From Eubacteriales bacterium (GTDB lineage: Bacteria > Bacillota > JASUSC01), in NCBI GenBank assembly GCA_030446285.1, contig JASUSC010000014.1, positions 1-32,064 of the forward strand: 32,064 nucleotides of DNA, given 5' to 3'. This document shows positions 1 to 8,339 of the stretch, piece by piece. The notes beneath the pieces were generated by a model. The model saw only the letters and a list, made by a program, of their open reading frames with translations, was not told where the DNA came from and did no database searches. A program made the position numbers and the translations under genes. How positions within the stretch are numbered: the first letter of the stretch is position 1; the number at the start of each line of letters is the position of its first letter.

Positions 1-1
1 A

Positions 2-58
2 TTCCAGGAAGAACTTGAAAAGCTCCTGCATCCAACCCTGCAATTTCAAACCGCTTGA
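2..58 (+). CDS. Possible C-terminal end of a gene cut by the window edge
   Basis: An open frame enters from the left edge and stops at TGA (56-58). It encodes only 18 residues, ending HPTLQFQTA, so the family cannot be recognised. In many Firmicutes rplM follows truA, but nothing like L13 is readable on the minus strand here, so the usual neighbour is absent or further away. The frame could equally be chance. Confidence 0.25.
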   Translation, partial: FQEELEKLLHPTLQFQTA

Positions 59-134
59 ACAATAAATACCGGGTTTCTCAAAAATGTGTCGCAGTTAATT
101 GCAATTTAGAAAAAATGATTTTCTCGCCCGGCGG

Positions 135-872
135 CTAATAATACACTTTTTCCAAACAGAGACCCTGCGGCGGAGCACAAATCCCTGCCCGCCTTCGCTC
201 GCGACTCGCCAGGATCGCCGCTATCTCTTCCGGTGCCCGCCGTCCCATTCCCACTTCAACCAGGGTTCCTGTAATGTTGCGCACCATATTGTAGAGAAAG
301 CCGTCGGCAGTAAAAGTCAGGCATATTTCCGGTCCCTGACAGGTTAAAGTTAGTTCCATCAAGTGCCGCACCGGGTTGCGAGCGGAAGACCCGGTAGCCT
401 GAAAAGCAGAAAAATCGTGACGCCCAAGGAGAAAAGCTGCCCCTTTCCGCATCGCCTCTACATTCAGAGGTACGCTGACATGCCAGGTGTAAAGGCGGCG
501 GAAAACATCAGGAAGAGAGGCGTTATAAATGGTGTAAGTGTAGGTTTTGGCCCGGGCTGAATAGCGAGCATGAAAACTCTCATCCACTTCTTCCGCCGCC
601 ATCACCCTGATGTCCGGGGGAAGCATTCCGTTTAAAGCTGGCACGTACCTCGCCGGAGGAATCCTGGCCGAAGTGCGAAAATTAACCACCTGCCCCCGGG
701 CATGAACTCCAGCGTCAGTCCGGCCGGCACCATTCACCTTGATTTCCTCCCGGGTAAGTTTTCGTAAGGCTTCTTCTAAAATCCCCTGAATGGTGGGCAA
801 TTTTGTTCCGCTCTGCTTCTGAAAACCGTGGTAATTGGTCCCGTCATAGGCCAGCACCAGCTTTATGTTCAA
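135..872 (-). CDS. truA: tRNA pseudouridine(38-40) synthase TruA
   Basis: TruA isomerises uridines 38-40 in the anticodon arm of many tRNAs. The protein opens with the family pattern LVLAYDGTNYHGFQ and carries GRTDAGVHARGQ, whose Asp (about residue 53) is the catalytic residue. I chose the TTG at 872 over an upstream start at 920. It follows a purine-rich GGGGGTGGG, gives 245 aa as is usual for the family, and its TTGA overlaps the ecfT stop, which suggests translational coupling. The upstream extension would lie inside ecfT and adds residues unlike TruA. It is the third gene of the ecfA-ecfT-truA unit. In B. subtilis the same set sits between rplQ and rplM. Confidence 0.95.
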   Translation of the reverse strand: MNIKLVLAYDGTNYHGFQKQSGTKLPTIQGILEEALRKLTREEIKVNGAGRTDAGVHARGQVVNFRTSARIPPARYVPALNGMLPPDIRVMAAEEVDESFHARYSARAKTYTYTIYNASLPDVFRRLYTWHVSVPLNVEAMRKGAAFLLGRHDFSAFQATGSSARNPVRHLMELTLTCQGPEICLTFTADGFLYNMVRNITGTLVEVGMGRRAPEEIAAILASRERRRAGICAPPQGLCLEKVYY

Positions 873-1663
873 CTTCCCACCCCCGTCCGCCAAAAAATGA
901 CGGCAGAAAGAAGAAGGCAATTAACAAGCCAGAGGGCCAGATCTTCCCGAGAAAAAGAAGAGACTTTTTTCTTTTCTTTTTTCCTCTGCTCAGTGCAACC
1001 GTAACCGCGGGCTTCCAGGGCCAGAGCCAATTCCTCACTGTAGTCTAAAGTCCTCTCCAGAAGGGGAACCAAGAAGTAGTAGAGTAATAGCCCCAACTGC
1101 CGCGGCCGCCAGCCGGGAGTTAATCCCCGCGCCAGCAGCGCTTTTTGTTGTCGGTCCCCTTTTTCCAAAAGAACGGGGACAGCATTTAGAGTTAACCCCA
1201 AAAGGAGGGCCCCCTCCCTCCCCCGGCGGGCACCCAGCAGGGGCACCAGCAGGCTGGTTATTCGTTCGATAATACTCAGAGGAGAAGTGGAAAGAGTGAG
1301 GAAGCCGGTGGCTAAAACAGCCCCGGCAATCCGCCCTCCTGTGGTAATTGCCCGCTGCAGGGCTTCCGCTGGCGGTAGTTTAACCGCACCAATACCAACA
1401 AAGAGAATAAGAAAGTTGATTCCCACGGTAAAGATTAGCAACCAGAGAAAAGGGCGCAACCCCTGCAACAGGTGAAGCCGGGCGATTCCCGCCACCTGAG
1501 GGCCAAAAATGACCAGAAAAAGAAATAAGCTCGCTATTGCTGCCACCGGAGCGGTAAAGAAAAAGGTTACCGCAAGAAGGGTAAAAACAATTTTAGGCAA
1601 AGGGTCTGCCCGGTGGAACCAGCTATCGCCGGGCAAATACTGACCCAGATACCACGCCTTCAC
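869..1663 (-). CDS. ecfT: ECF transporter transmembrane protein EcfT (CbiQ family)
   Basis: This is the membrane coupling subunit of an energy-coupling-factor vitamin or metal importer. It links two ATPase domains to a substrate-binding S component. The 264-aa protein has several hydrophobic segments and the two Ala-Arg-Gly motifs typical of EcfT coupling helices: ARGLTPGWR near the middle and EARGYG near the C-terminus. The GTG start at 1663 is preceded by AAAGGAGG and its GTGA overlaps the ecfA stop codon. A longer frame up to 1726 would begin inside ecfA and is less likely. No S component is visible nearby, so the substrate is unknown. The protein may serve several S components or belong to a dedicated system. 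Confidence 0.9.
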   Translation of the reverse strand: MKAWYLGQYLPGDSWFHRADPLPKIVFTLLAVTFFFTAPVAAIASLFLFLVIFGPQVAGIARLHLLQGLRPFLWLLIFTVGINFLILFVGIGAVKLPPAEALQRAITTGGRIAGAVLATGFLTLSTSPLSIIERITSLLVPLLGARRGREGALLLGLTLNAVPVLLEKGDRQQKALLARGLTPGWRPRQLGLLLYYFLVPLLERTLDYSEELALALEARGYGCTEQRKKEKKKVSSFSREDLALWLVNCLLLSAVIFWRTGVGS

Positions 1664-3363
1664 CTTTCTTCGCCTCCTTTTACTTCCCGGCAAAAGGCCT
1701 CCACCATCTCTTCTGCCCCGGCCCAAGGGTGAAGATGATACCCCCGGCTTTTTAAATAGCCCCAGAGCCGCAAGTTGAGAGGCAGCTCCAATCCTATTTC
1801 TCTTAGGAGCTGTTCCTGTCCTCCTACCAACTCCTCTAAGGAAAAAGGTCCGGAAACTCTTCCCTGGTGAAAAAGCAAAATTTTTTCCGCCAGCAAAGGC
1901 AGGTATTCGAGGTCGTGAAGAGTTACCAGAGTGGTTCGCCCGTGCCTGCCCGCTTCTAACAGCAGAGCAAGGAAAACTTCCAATCCCCTGCCGTCCAAAC
2001 CAACAAGCGGCTCATCCAAAAGCAAAATTTCCGGCTCCAGCATGAGAACGCCGGCCAAAGCTAATTTTCTCCTCTCACCACCGCTCAAGCAGCGAACAGG
2101 AGTGGTGAGTTTATCCGCCAGTCCGGCCAGTATAGCAGCTTCTTTGACCTTCTCTTCTTCTTTTTCTTTTGGCAACCTCCTGGTTTTGAGCCCAATCCGC
2201 AGTTCTTCGGCTACAGTAGCCCCGGCGAACTGTTCCTCCGGGTACTGAAACACCAGCCCCGTTAGCCCCATAATCTCGCGCCGCTCTCTTTTTACCGCCG
2301 GGTTTTTCCCGGCTACTTCCAGTTTCCCCTGGGTGGGAAGCAACAGGGCTTTCACAAGCTGCAAAAAAGTTGACTTCCCCGCCGCCATAGGACCTATTAA
2401 AGCCACTCTGTCTCCCTTATTTACGGTAGCAGTAACTTCCTTCAGGGCTTCCCTGACAAAGGGAGTACCGGAATAGTAAGAATAACCTACCTTTTCCGCC
2501 GTTATCACCGGAGTCGCTAAAGGAGTCTTTCTTTTTTGAGCAATCGCCCCTTTTTCCTTTTTTATTTTTTCCTCAAGCCGGGAAAGAGGGAAAAAATTTT
2601 TCTTTCTGAGCAGCGCCTCTACCTGCCAGGAAAAGGGAAGCCGCAGTCCCCATTCCCGGTAGTAGCTGAGAATCACCCGCCGCAATTCGGCCATAGGTCC
2701 GTCGAAAACGATTTTTCCTGCCACCAGCACTACCGCCCGTTCGGCAGCTTCCACCTCCTCCAAGGAATGGGTTATATAAACCACCGTTCTTCCCTGCCGG
2801 TGGAGATGAGAAATCAGTTGGACAAAATTGCGCCTAGCCAAAGGATTTAGCATAGTCGCAGGCTCATCCAGCACCAACACTTCCGGCTTTAAAGCTAAAA
2901 TCGCCGCCAAGGAAAGACATTGTTTTTGCCCTCCGGAAAGCTGAATTACCGGCGTTTTTTCCATCCCCAAAAGACCCACTGTCGCCAGAGCTTCCTCCAC
3001 CGCTTTCCGTTCCTGAATTCCCCGGCAACGCAACCCGAAGGCCACATCTTCTTCTACCGTAATTCCTAACCTTTGGCTTTCAGGATTCTGCATCACTAAG
3101 CCTATAGCCAATCTCTCTTCCGGGGCCAGAGCAAAAATATCTCTCCCGCGAAAAAAGACTTTCCCCCCTTGGGGCTTGCGGAGCCCCCGCATAAGCAGGG
3201 CCAGAGTGGATTTGCCCGCCCCGCTGGGGCCGAGAAGGGCCAAAAACTCCCCTTCTCTTATCTGCAAGGTAAAGCCGGAAAAAAGATCCCTGGCGGTTTC
3301 TGAAGGCCTGTAGGTAATATTTTCCAGCTCAAGAATTGGTTTTCCCTTGGAAACCATCGTCAC
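1660..3363 (-). CDS. ecfA: Fused double-ATPase EcfA (energy-coupling factor ABC protein)
   Basis: This 567-aa polypeptide contains two complete ABC ATPase domains. Domain 1 has Walker A GPSGAGKS (45-52), Q-loop MQNPESQ (91-97), signature LSGGQ (142-146) and Walker B VLVLDEP (162-168). Domain 2 has GPMAAGKS (324-331), FQYPEEQ (372-378), LSGGE (426-430) and LLLDEP. A charged linker (about 245-285) joins them. The Q-loop sequences resemble those of EcfA1 and EcfA2, which are separate genes in B. subtilis; here one gene supplies both. The GTG start at 3363 has GGAGG six bases upstream. The stop overlaps the ecfT start, so subunit synthesis is probably coupled. A YkoD/ThiX-like double ATPase is an alternative name for the same architecture. 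Confidence 0.92.
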   Translation of the reverse strand: MTMVSKGKPILELENITYRPSETARDLFSGFTLQIREGEFLALLGPSGAGKSTLALLMRGLRKPQGGKVFFRGRDIFALAPEERLAIGLVMQNPESQRLGITVEEDVAFGLRCRGIQERKAVEEALATVGLLGMEKTPVIQLSGGQKQCLSLAAILALKPEVLVLDEPATMLNPLARRNFVQLISHLHRQGRTVVYITHSLEEVEAAERAVVLVAGKIVFDGPMAELRRVILSYYREWGLRLPFSWQVEALLRKKNFFPLSRLEEKIKKEKGAIAQKRKTPLATPVITAEKVGYSYYSGTPFVREALKEVTATVNKGDRVALIGPMAAGKSTFLQLVKALLLPTQGKLEVAGKNPAVKRERREIMGLTGLVFQYPEEQFAGATVAEELRIGLKTRRLPKEKEEEKVKEAAILAGLADKLTTPVRCLSGGERRKLALAGVLMLEPEILLLDEPLVGLDGRGLEVFLALLLEAGRHGRTTLVTLHDLEYLPLLAEKILLFHQGRVSGPFSLEELVGGQEQLLREIGLELPLNLRLWGYLKSRGYHLHPWAGAEEMVEAFCREVKGGEER

Positions 3364-3400
3364 AAAATTCCTCCGCTCAAGAGACAGAGCTCATATTTGA

Positions 3401-3430
3401 TTGACAGGGCAAAAAAGCTGCCATTATAAT
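3401..3430 (+). promoter_or_regulatory. Consensus SigA-type promoter for the gene at 3468
   Basis: TTGACA (3401-3406) and TATAAT (3425-3430), both perfect consensus hexamers, are separated by 18 bases and lie about 40 bases upstream of the start codon. This gene should be strongly and constitutively transcribed. Confidence 0.85.
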
Positions 3431-3467
3431 ATGCTTAAAGGTTTTATTTAGCAAAGGAGTGAATCTT

Positions 3468-3863
3468 TTGAAAGACCTTATTTGTGATGAATTTCAGCAG
3501 ACGGTAGCTGAGCTGCTTATCCGTCACCAAAGCATTCTCGACATTCTCACCAAAGCCCAGGAATGCTCCGCTCGCATCAATCGGGCGGTGGTAAAAGCAG
3601 TAACCGCCTGCGGTTGTATTAAGATAATCGCCGAAAAAAAACCCATTCCGCCTGATGCTACCTTAGCTGACCTGAAAAACCTCCTGGACTCCCACTTAGA
3701 GGGGCAGCTCTGTCCGCAGTGCCGGGACATGGTAGAAACAGAAGCAGGAAAATTCCTTTTCTACCTTGCTGCCCTCTGTAACCAACTGGACCTGAGCCTT
3801 TACGATATCCTCCTCAAAGAGTACAAAAAACTCAATACTCTGCGGATTTTCAATTTCACTTAA
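3468..3863 (+). CDS. Conserved-type small protein with Cys pairs, MazG-like C-terminal helix pattern
   Basis: A soluble 131-aa protein, mostly helical by appearance. It contains Cys-Gly-Cys (ACGCIKI) near residue 50 and a CPQC pair around residue 82, which could bind a metal. The C-terminal part (E-x-x-x-F-L-F-Y-L followed by LDLSLYDILLKEYKKL) resembles the last helix of MazG-type nucleotide pyrophosphohydrolases; this is my inference, and the metal-binding ExxE/ExxD core is not evident. It resembles a family I recall in clostridial genomes, possibly filed as DUF1573, but I cannot confirm the number. I prefer the TTG at 3468 because AAAGGAG lies eight bases upstream; a GTG at 3459 would overlap that ribosome site. 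It is a single-gene unit between its own promoter and terminator. Confidence 0.8.
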   Translation: MKDLICDEFQQTVAELLIRHQSILDILTKAQECSARINRAVVKAVTACGCIKIIAEKKPIPPDATLADLKNLLDSHLEGQLCPQCRDMVETEAGKFLFYLAALCNQLDLSLYDILLKEYKKLNTLRIFNFT

Positions 3864-3883
3864 AAGCAAAAAGAAGCCCAGAC

Positions 3884-3920
3884 AAAAAAAGAGGAAGTTT
3901 TTTCCTCTTTTTTATTTTTT
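3884..3920. terminator. Bidirectional rho-independent terminator between the 3468 gene and disA
   Basis: An A-rich arm ending GAGGAA (to 3896) pairs with TTCCTC followed by a T-run (from about 3902). Poly-A on one side and poly-T on the other let it terminate both the plus-strand gene and the convergent radA-disA transcript. Confidence 0.75.
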
Positions 3921-3932
3921 CTTCAGTTAATC

Positions 3933-5009
3933 CTAAAAATGTCTTTCCATAGCAATCTGATCCCGGTAGCGCTGTAACCCCTCTTTTATTGCCCGAGCCC
4001 GTACTTCTCCGATACCTTCGACTTCGTCCAGTTTTTCAATGGAGGCCCGCAAAATCTGCTGCAGGTTGCCAAAAGTAGCCACCAGGTTCTCAATAACCGG
4101 TAGCGGCAAACGGGGAATTTTATGCAGTATCCGGTAGCCCCGCGGCGTTACCGCCTGATCGAGAAAACCAGGATTGGCAGTATAACCAAGAGCGCGACTG
4201 ATGAGAGATAAATCCAGCAGGTCTTCTGCCGGCCACTGGGCCATGGTGGCCATAATCTCCTGAGGCGTCTTATCTTTGTGCAGGGAGTAATCTTTGATAA
4301 TGAGAAGCCCCTCTTCATAAACATTGCTCACCAGCTCGTCCATCTGCATGCTGATAAGACGACCCTCGTTTCCCAGCTCAATGACATAGCGTTCAATTTC
4401 CTGCACGATCCGTAAAACCATCTCCGTCCGCTGCAGGGCTTTAGCCACATCGAAAAGAGTTACTAAGTCCTGGAATTCGAGGGTACTCAGAGTTAACAGG
4501 GCCTTATCGAGAACTGCTTTGTATTTCTCCAGGGTTTGCAGGGCCTGATTGGCCTTGTCCAGCACCACCCCTATATCCCGCAAAACGTATTTGATGGAGC
4601 CTTTGTAGAGAGTAATAATCCCCCGTCGCTGGGAAATGGAAATCACCAAAGCCCCCGTTTGCCGGGCTACCCTTTCCGCCGAACGGTGGCGAATTCCCGT
4701 CTCCTGAGAGGGGATAGCAGGGTCAGGGACAAGCTGGGTATTGGCAAGAAGAATTTTTTTGGCATCAGAGCTGAGAATAATAGCTCCGTCCATCTTGGCA
4801 AGTTCGTATAAATTGGCCGGGGTAAGGTTGGTATGAATTTCAAAGCCCCCTTCGGCAATTTCCATAACTTCCGGGCTGTCTCCTACTACGATCAAGGCCC
4901 CGGTTTTGGCCCGGAGAATGTTCTCCAACCCTTCTCGCAAAGGAGTCCCCGGCGCTACCATTTTCAGTGCCGCGATAAATTCCTCGCTCCAGAACCCATC
5001 TTCCCGCAC
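3933..5009 (-). CDS. disA: DNA integrity scanning diadenylate cyclase DisA
   Basis: DisA condenses two ATP into cyclic di-AMP and scans DNA for branched structures. The N-terminal DAC domain has MDGAIILS (DGA at 74-76) and GIRHRSAE (RHR at 107-109), the two active-site motifs. A helical linker follows, and the C-terminus has helix-hairpin-helix sequence (LDEVEGIGEVRARAI). With the GTG start at 5009 the protein is 358 aa, close to the 360 aa of B. subtilis DisA. A TTG at 5030 would overlap radA and lacks a visible ribosome site. It lies four bases after radA, a classic Firmicutes pairing. The usual next genes yacL and ispD/F are instead found at 14905-17313. Confidence 0.95.
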   Translation of the reverse strand: MREDGFWSEEFIAALKMVAPGTPLREGLENILRAKTGALIVVGDSPEVMEIAEGGFEIHTNLTPANLYELAKMDGAIILSSDAKKILLANTQLVPDPAIPSQETGIRHRSAERVARQTGALVISISQRRGIITLYKGSIKYVLRDIGVVLDKANQALQTLEKYKAVLDKALLTLSTLEFQDLVTLFDVAKALQRTEMVLRIVQEIERYVIELGNEGRLISMQMDELVSNVYEEGLLIIKDYSLHKDKTPQEIMATMAQWPAEDLLDLSLISRALGYTANPGFLDQAVTPRGYRILHKIPRLPLPVIENLVATFGNLQQILRASIEKLDEVEGIGEVRARAIKEGLQRYRDQIAMERHF

Positions 5010-5013
5010 CCTT

Positions 5014-6369
5014 TCACCCCCCCAGAGCAAAATCTATGGCTTCACGCAAGGTGGATACAGGAATAATCTCTATTTCCCCCGCGGGCAAAGACCGGTTTTT
5101 CCATCCTCCAGCGGGAACCACTGCTCTCGTAAAACCAAGCCGGCTTGCTTCCGCCAGTCGCCGTTCCATCTCGGTTACCCGGCGCACCTCACCGGCAAGA
5201 CCAACTTCGCCGAGCAAGACCATATCACTGGCAACAGGTCGTTCCAGGAAACTGGAGACCAGAGCCACCGCCATCCCCAGGTCGGCTGCCGGCTCCAAAA
5301 GTTTTACTCCGCCTACCACATTTATGTAAGCATCCTGGTTGCCAATACGGTAGCCCAGCCTTTTCTCCAGAACGGCCAGAACCATAATCAGGCGGTTAAA
5401 ATCCACTCCGCTGGCCATCCGCCGGGGCGGACCGGCTCCGGCCCCGACCACTAAGGCTTGCAGCTCTACCAGCAGTGGTCTGGTGCCTTCTAATGCTGGA
5501 ATAACCACCGAACCTGGCTCTCCCACCGGTCTTTCGGCGAGAAACAACCGGGAAGGGTTGCTCAACTCCACAAGCCCCTCTTCTCCCATTTCAAAAAGCC
5601 CCAGTTCGCTGGTGGATCCGAAACGATTTTTCACCCCGCGCAACAGGCGAAGGCTGTGGTGGCGTTCCCCTTCAAAATAAAGGACCACGTCCACCATGTG
5701 TTCCATAACCCGCGGCCCGGCAATAAGTCCCTCTTTGGTAACGTGCCCCACTACCAGCACCGGTATTTCTGTCTTCTTGGCGAGCTGGAGCAAATAAAGG
5801 GTACATTCCCGCACCTGGGCAACGCTTCCCGGCGCTGCCGGCGAGCTGTCTACCGTTGCCGTCTGGATGGAGTCAACCATTATCACTACCGGCTTGTTTC
5901 CCCCAGCTAAGTATGCCTCCAGTTGACTCAAGCTGGCATGGGGGCAAATAAGAATGTTTTCGTGCAGGCAGCGCAGGCGTTCCGCCCGGAGACGCAACTG
6001 GGCTGCCGACTCTTCCCCGCTCAAGTACAAAACAGGACCGTGGGTGCGAGCAAGGTAACCGGCCACCTGGAGGAGGAGGGTAGATTTGCCAATCCCGGGA
6101 TCACCCCCGATAAGAACGAGGGAACCCGGTACCAATCCTCCACCGAGAACACGGTCTACTTCCTGCAGACCGGTGGAAAAACGTCCTTTTTCATTACCGC
6201 CAATGCAGGTAAGAGGACAGGGAGATACTGTCTTTCTGTCCCCTTCTTCTTTCTGCACGGAAACCGGTTCTAAACAATTCCAGTTCCCGCAGGCCGGACA
6301 GCGGCCAAGCCACCCTGTCGCTTCGTAGCCACACTGCCGGCAGACATATACGGACCTCCCCCTAGCCAT
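5014..6369 (-). CDS. radA: DNA repair protein RadA (Sms)
   Basis: RadA is a RecA-like ATPase that promotes branch migration during recombination. The 451-aa protein has a four-cysteine zinc finger (C10, C13, C24, C27), Walker A GGDPGIGKST (88-97), the RadA-specific KNRFG motif (247-251) and a Lon-protease-like C-terminal domain. The ATG at 6369 is preceded by GGGAGA at suitable spacing. An upstream start at 6423 adds a non-conserved hydrophobic stretch and was rejected. It is the first gene of the radA-disA unit, with a promoter at 6449-6478. Confidence 0.96.
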   Translation of the reverse strand: MARGRSVYVCRQCGYEATGWLGRCPACGNWNCLEPVSVQKEEGDRKTVSPCPLTCIGGNEKGRFSTGLQEVDRVLGGGLVPGSLVLIGGDPGIGKSTLLLQVAGYLARTHGPVLYLSGEESAAQLRLRAERLRCLHENILICPHASLSQLEAYLAGGNKPVVIMVDSIQTATVDSSPAAPGSVAQVRECTLYLLQLAKKTEIPVLVVGHVTKEGLIAGPRVMEHMVDVVLYFEGERHHSLRLLRGVKNRFGSTSELGLFEMGEEGLVELSNPSRLFLAERPVGEPGSVVIPALEGTRPLLVELQALVVGAGAGPPRRMASGVDFNRLIMVLAVLEKRLGYRIGNQDAYINVVGGVKLLEPAADLGMAVALVSSFLERPVASDMVLLGEVGLAGEVRRVTEMERRLAEASRLGFTRAVVPAGGWKNRSLPAGEIEIIPVSTLREAIDFALGG

Positions 6370-6448
6370 GAATACTGTTCTCCCTTTAGTTCTGGTTAAG
6401 AAAAAAATAAAACCGCTGTGCAAAGAAATTTCAATCCTGACAAAATTT

Positions 6449-6478
6449 ATTATATCATTTCCTTATTTCCCCTATCAA
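6449..6478 (-). promoter_or_regulatory. SigA-type promoter of radA-disA
   Basis: On the minus strand TTGATA (6478-6473) and TATAAT (6454-6449) are 18 bases apart, about 80 bases upstream of the radA ATG. Confidence 0.7.
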
Positions 6479-6633
6479 GTAAACCTCAAGCCTTCGCTGG
6501 TGTCAATTTGCTCCTGGGTATCCGGTTGGAGCCCTTCCTTTGCGGCAGGATTTCTTTGCCCCTCTTCTTCTCCCCAAAAAATACGGTAATGGCCAGAACT
6601 TCTCCGGAATAAAAAAACAGGGGAGGGAAATAG

Positions 6634-7380
6634 ATGACACGGATATTTCTCTTCAGTTTTATGGCTGGACTGTCCACCCTGGCCGGCTCTCTTTTCGCTC
6701 TGGGGTTAAACCGATCCAACAACCACTCATTTTTTACCGCTCTTCTCGGTATTGCCGGTGGAATAATGAGCGGCGTAGTAGTGTTGGAGCTCTATCCCCA
6801 TTCCTTTCAGGAAGGGGGTCCAACTGCCGTTATAACCGGCACAACCCTGGGGTTGGCCCTCCTCACCAGCGTTGACCTTTTCCTCAGCCGCCGCCTTCTC
6901 ACCGACTGGTACTCCAATCCCTTTGCCAGCAGGGATTTCTATCGAAAAATGGGTCTTCTCATGGCCATCGGCATTTCCTTGCACGACCTGCCGGAAGGGA
7001 TGGCCGTTGCTGCCGGCTATAGCATCGCCGAAAACACAGGAGCCACCATCGCCCTGGCCATAGGGTTGCACAATATCCCGGAGGGAATGGCCATCACCGT
7101 CCCCCTTCTTCTCGGGGGAGCCACCCCTCCCGCCATCATCATGCTGGTGGCAGCAGTTAGTCTTATCACCCCCCTGGGCACCTTAGCAGGTTTAGGGCTT
7201 ATCGGTCTCAGCCGTACCCTCATTCCTTTCCTGATGGCCCTGGCCGCCGGTGCCATGTCCTATTTAACCGGAAAAGAAATCGTCCCTTCTGCGTGGCAAA
7301 AAAACCCGCCCCTGACCTTAACCGGTCTGGTAGCGGGCTTCCTCTCTTTTCTCCTGCTTTCCCATCAGGGCATGCACTAA
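6634..7380 (+). CDS. ZIP family metal ion transporter
   Basis: A 248-aa membrane protein of the ZIP (zinc/iron permease) family, which moves Zn2+ or other divalent cations toward the cytosol. Two signature transmembrane motifs are present: HDLPEG (117-122) and HNIPEG (146-151), whose His and Glu residues form the binuclear metal site. About eight hydrophobic segments are apparent. The ATG is preceded by GGGGAGGG. The gene stands alone on the plus strand, and no metal-responsive operator was recognised upstream. Its TAA (7378-7380) overlaps the TAG of the convergent yabE-like gene, leaving no space for a terminator between them. Confidence 0.93.
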   Translation: MTRIFLFSFMAGLSTLAGSLFALGLNRSNNHSFFTALLGIAGGIMSGVVVLELYPHSFQEGGPTAVITGTTLGLALLTSVDLFLSRRLLTDWYSNPFASRDFYRKMGLLMAIGISLHDLPEGMAVAAGYSIAENTGATIALAIGLHNIPEGMAITVPLLLGGATPPAIIMLVAAVSLITPLGTLAGLGLIGLSRTLIPFLMALAAGAMSYLTGKEIVPSAWQKNPPLTLTGLVAGFLSFLLLSHQGMH

Positions 7381-8333
7381 TCTAAAAAATAAACCTTTAC
7401 CCGCCTGCGCCCCCACCGCACAGCGTCCGCCAGCGATTCCATAAATAAGTCAATCCTGTTCCCCACAATGTCGCCGCCGGTATCGGCCGCGGTGGCATAA
7501 CCGTACCCTTCCACATAGAGGCGGGAACCCAGAGGTATAACCGCCGGGTCTACAGCCACCACTCCCCGGCGGGGAGTAATCCCGGTAGCCGTCCGCTGCC
7601 CGGTCCAGGTATAGGCCGTGGCCTCCATTTGCAATACCTTCTTGAACCGGAAAGGAACCCGTCCCCGAGAAGCAAGCTGCATCACCCCAACCCCCACCAG
7701 ACGGGGCTTGGGCTCTTTCAAAACCTTCCTTTCCACCATCCGCCAGGCTACCACCTTTTCGTTTTCCCAGACCAGCTGCCAGACAATTTTTTCTTGCCCC
7801 TTCTCCCCCTCCTGGAGGATCCGGGTAAGCCCTTTTTCCACCATAGGATCTTCTTTTTCGACTACTGAACAGGGCAGTTCCCGCACCTCCTCCGTAAACC
7901 TGTACGTCACCCGGGTAAGGATGATTATCATCCCTTTCCGGATGGGAGCTTCCGGCGCTGGCTCCACTCTGTCCTCCCCCTGCAGGCGTAACCCGGACTG
8001 GCAAAGGAATTCCTCCACCGTCCCCGCCGCAGTGTAGAGCAATCTTTTCTTTTCCCCTTCGACCAAATACACCGGCACGGCCCTTTTTACTTTCACCAGC
8101 ATTCCGTGAACCAGCGGTGAATCCAAAGTTGGTTCCACCCGGTCTTCCTGGCGAAGAAAAACTTTTTCCTTTGCCAGCAATTCTTTCACAGTTCTGGCAG
8201 AAGTAATAAGCACCCTTTCTTTTCCATCCACCCGCAAAATCACCGTTCGCCAGCAGGAAGTAATCTTCGTTCCTGCCGCACACAAGAAAAGAACTATGAG
8301 CAGAAAAACTAGGAAAATTTTATGCCGGTGCAA
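7377..8333 (-). CDS. YabE-like surface protein: DUF348 x2, G5 and 3D domains
   Basis: A 318-aa secreted or membrane-anchored cell-wall protein, probably a peptidoglycan-active enzyme of the Rpf/Sps type. It begins with a basic stretch and a hydrophobic signal or anchor (about 6-20). Two DUF348 repeats follow (about 27-84 and 86-142), then a G5 domain (about 143-215) and a C-terminal 3D domain (about 232-318) with VDP, ADTGGD and NRIDLF supplying the conserved aspartates. I chose the TTG at 8333, which has AAAGGGGAG six bases upstream. A longer frame from TTG 8429 has no ribosome site. metG-tatD-yabE matches B. subtilis metS-yabD-yabE, but rnmV and ksgA do not follow. Confidence 0.92.
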   Translation of the reverse strand: MHRHKIFLVFLLIVLFLCAAGTKITSCWRTVILRVDGKERVLITSARTVKELLAKEKVFLRQEDRVEPTLDSPLVHGMLVKVKRAVPVYLVEGEKKRLLYTAAGTVEEFLCQSGLRLQGEDRVEPAPEAPIRKGMIIILTRVTYRFTEEVRELPCSVVEKEDPMVEKGLTRILQEGEKGQEKIVWQLVWENEKVVAWRMVERKVLKEPKPRLVGVGVMQLASRGRVPFRFKKVLQMEATAYTWTGQRTATGITPRRGVVAVDPAVIPLGSRLYVEGYGYATAADTGGDIVGNRIDLFMESLADAVRWGRRRVKVYFLD

Positions 8334-8339
8334 AAAAAT

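Noticed and set aside
1-134. Insertion-sequence end near the left edge
   Set aside because: A short plus-strand tail and AT-rich sequence suggested a transposon end, but no inverted repeat, target duplication or transposase motif is visible.
4906-5454. 182-aa plus-strand frame opposite disA and radA
   Set aside because: Antisense shadow crossing two well-supported genes, with no ribosome site.
6486-6722. 78-aa minus-strand frame upstream of the ZIP gene
   Set aside because: It overlaps the ZIP start, has no family pattern, and the neighbouring minus frames are equally open, as expected by chance. The 263-base gap 6370-6633 holds only the radA promoter and the ZIP ribosome site that I can support.
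7450-8283. 277-aa minus-strand frame inside the yabE-like gene
   Set aside because: Gly-rich shifted reading of the same strand; the overlapping frame has clear DUF348, G5 and 3D domains.
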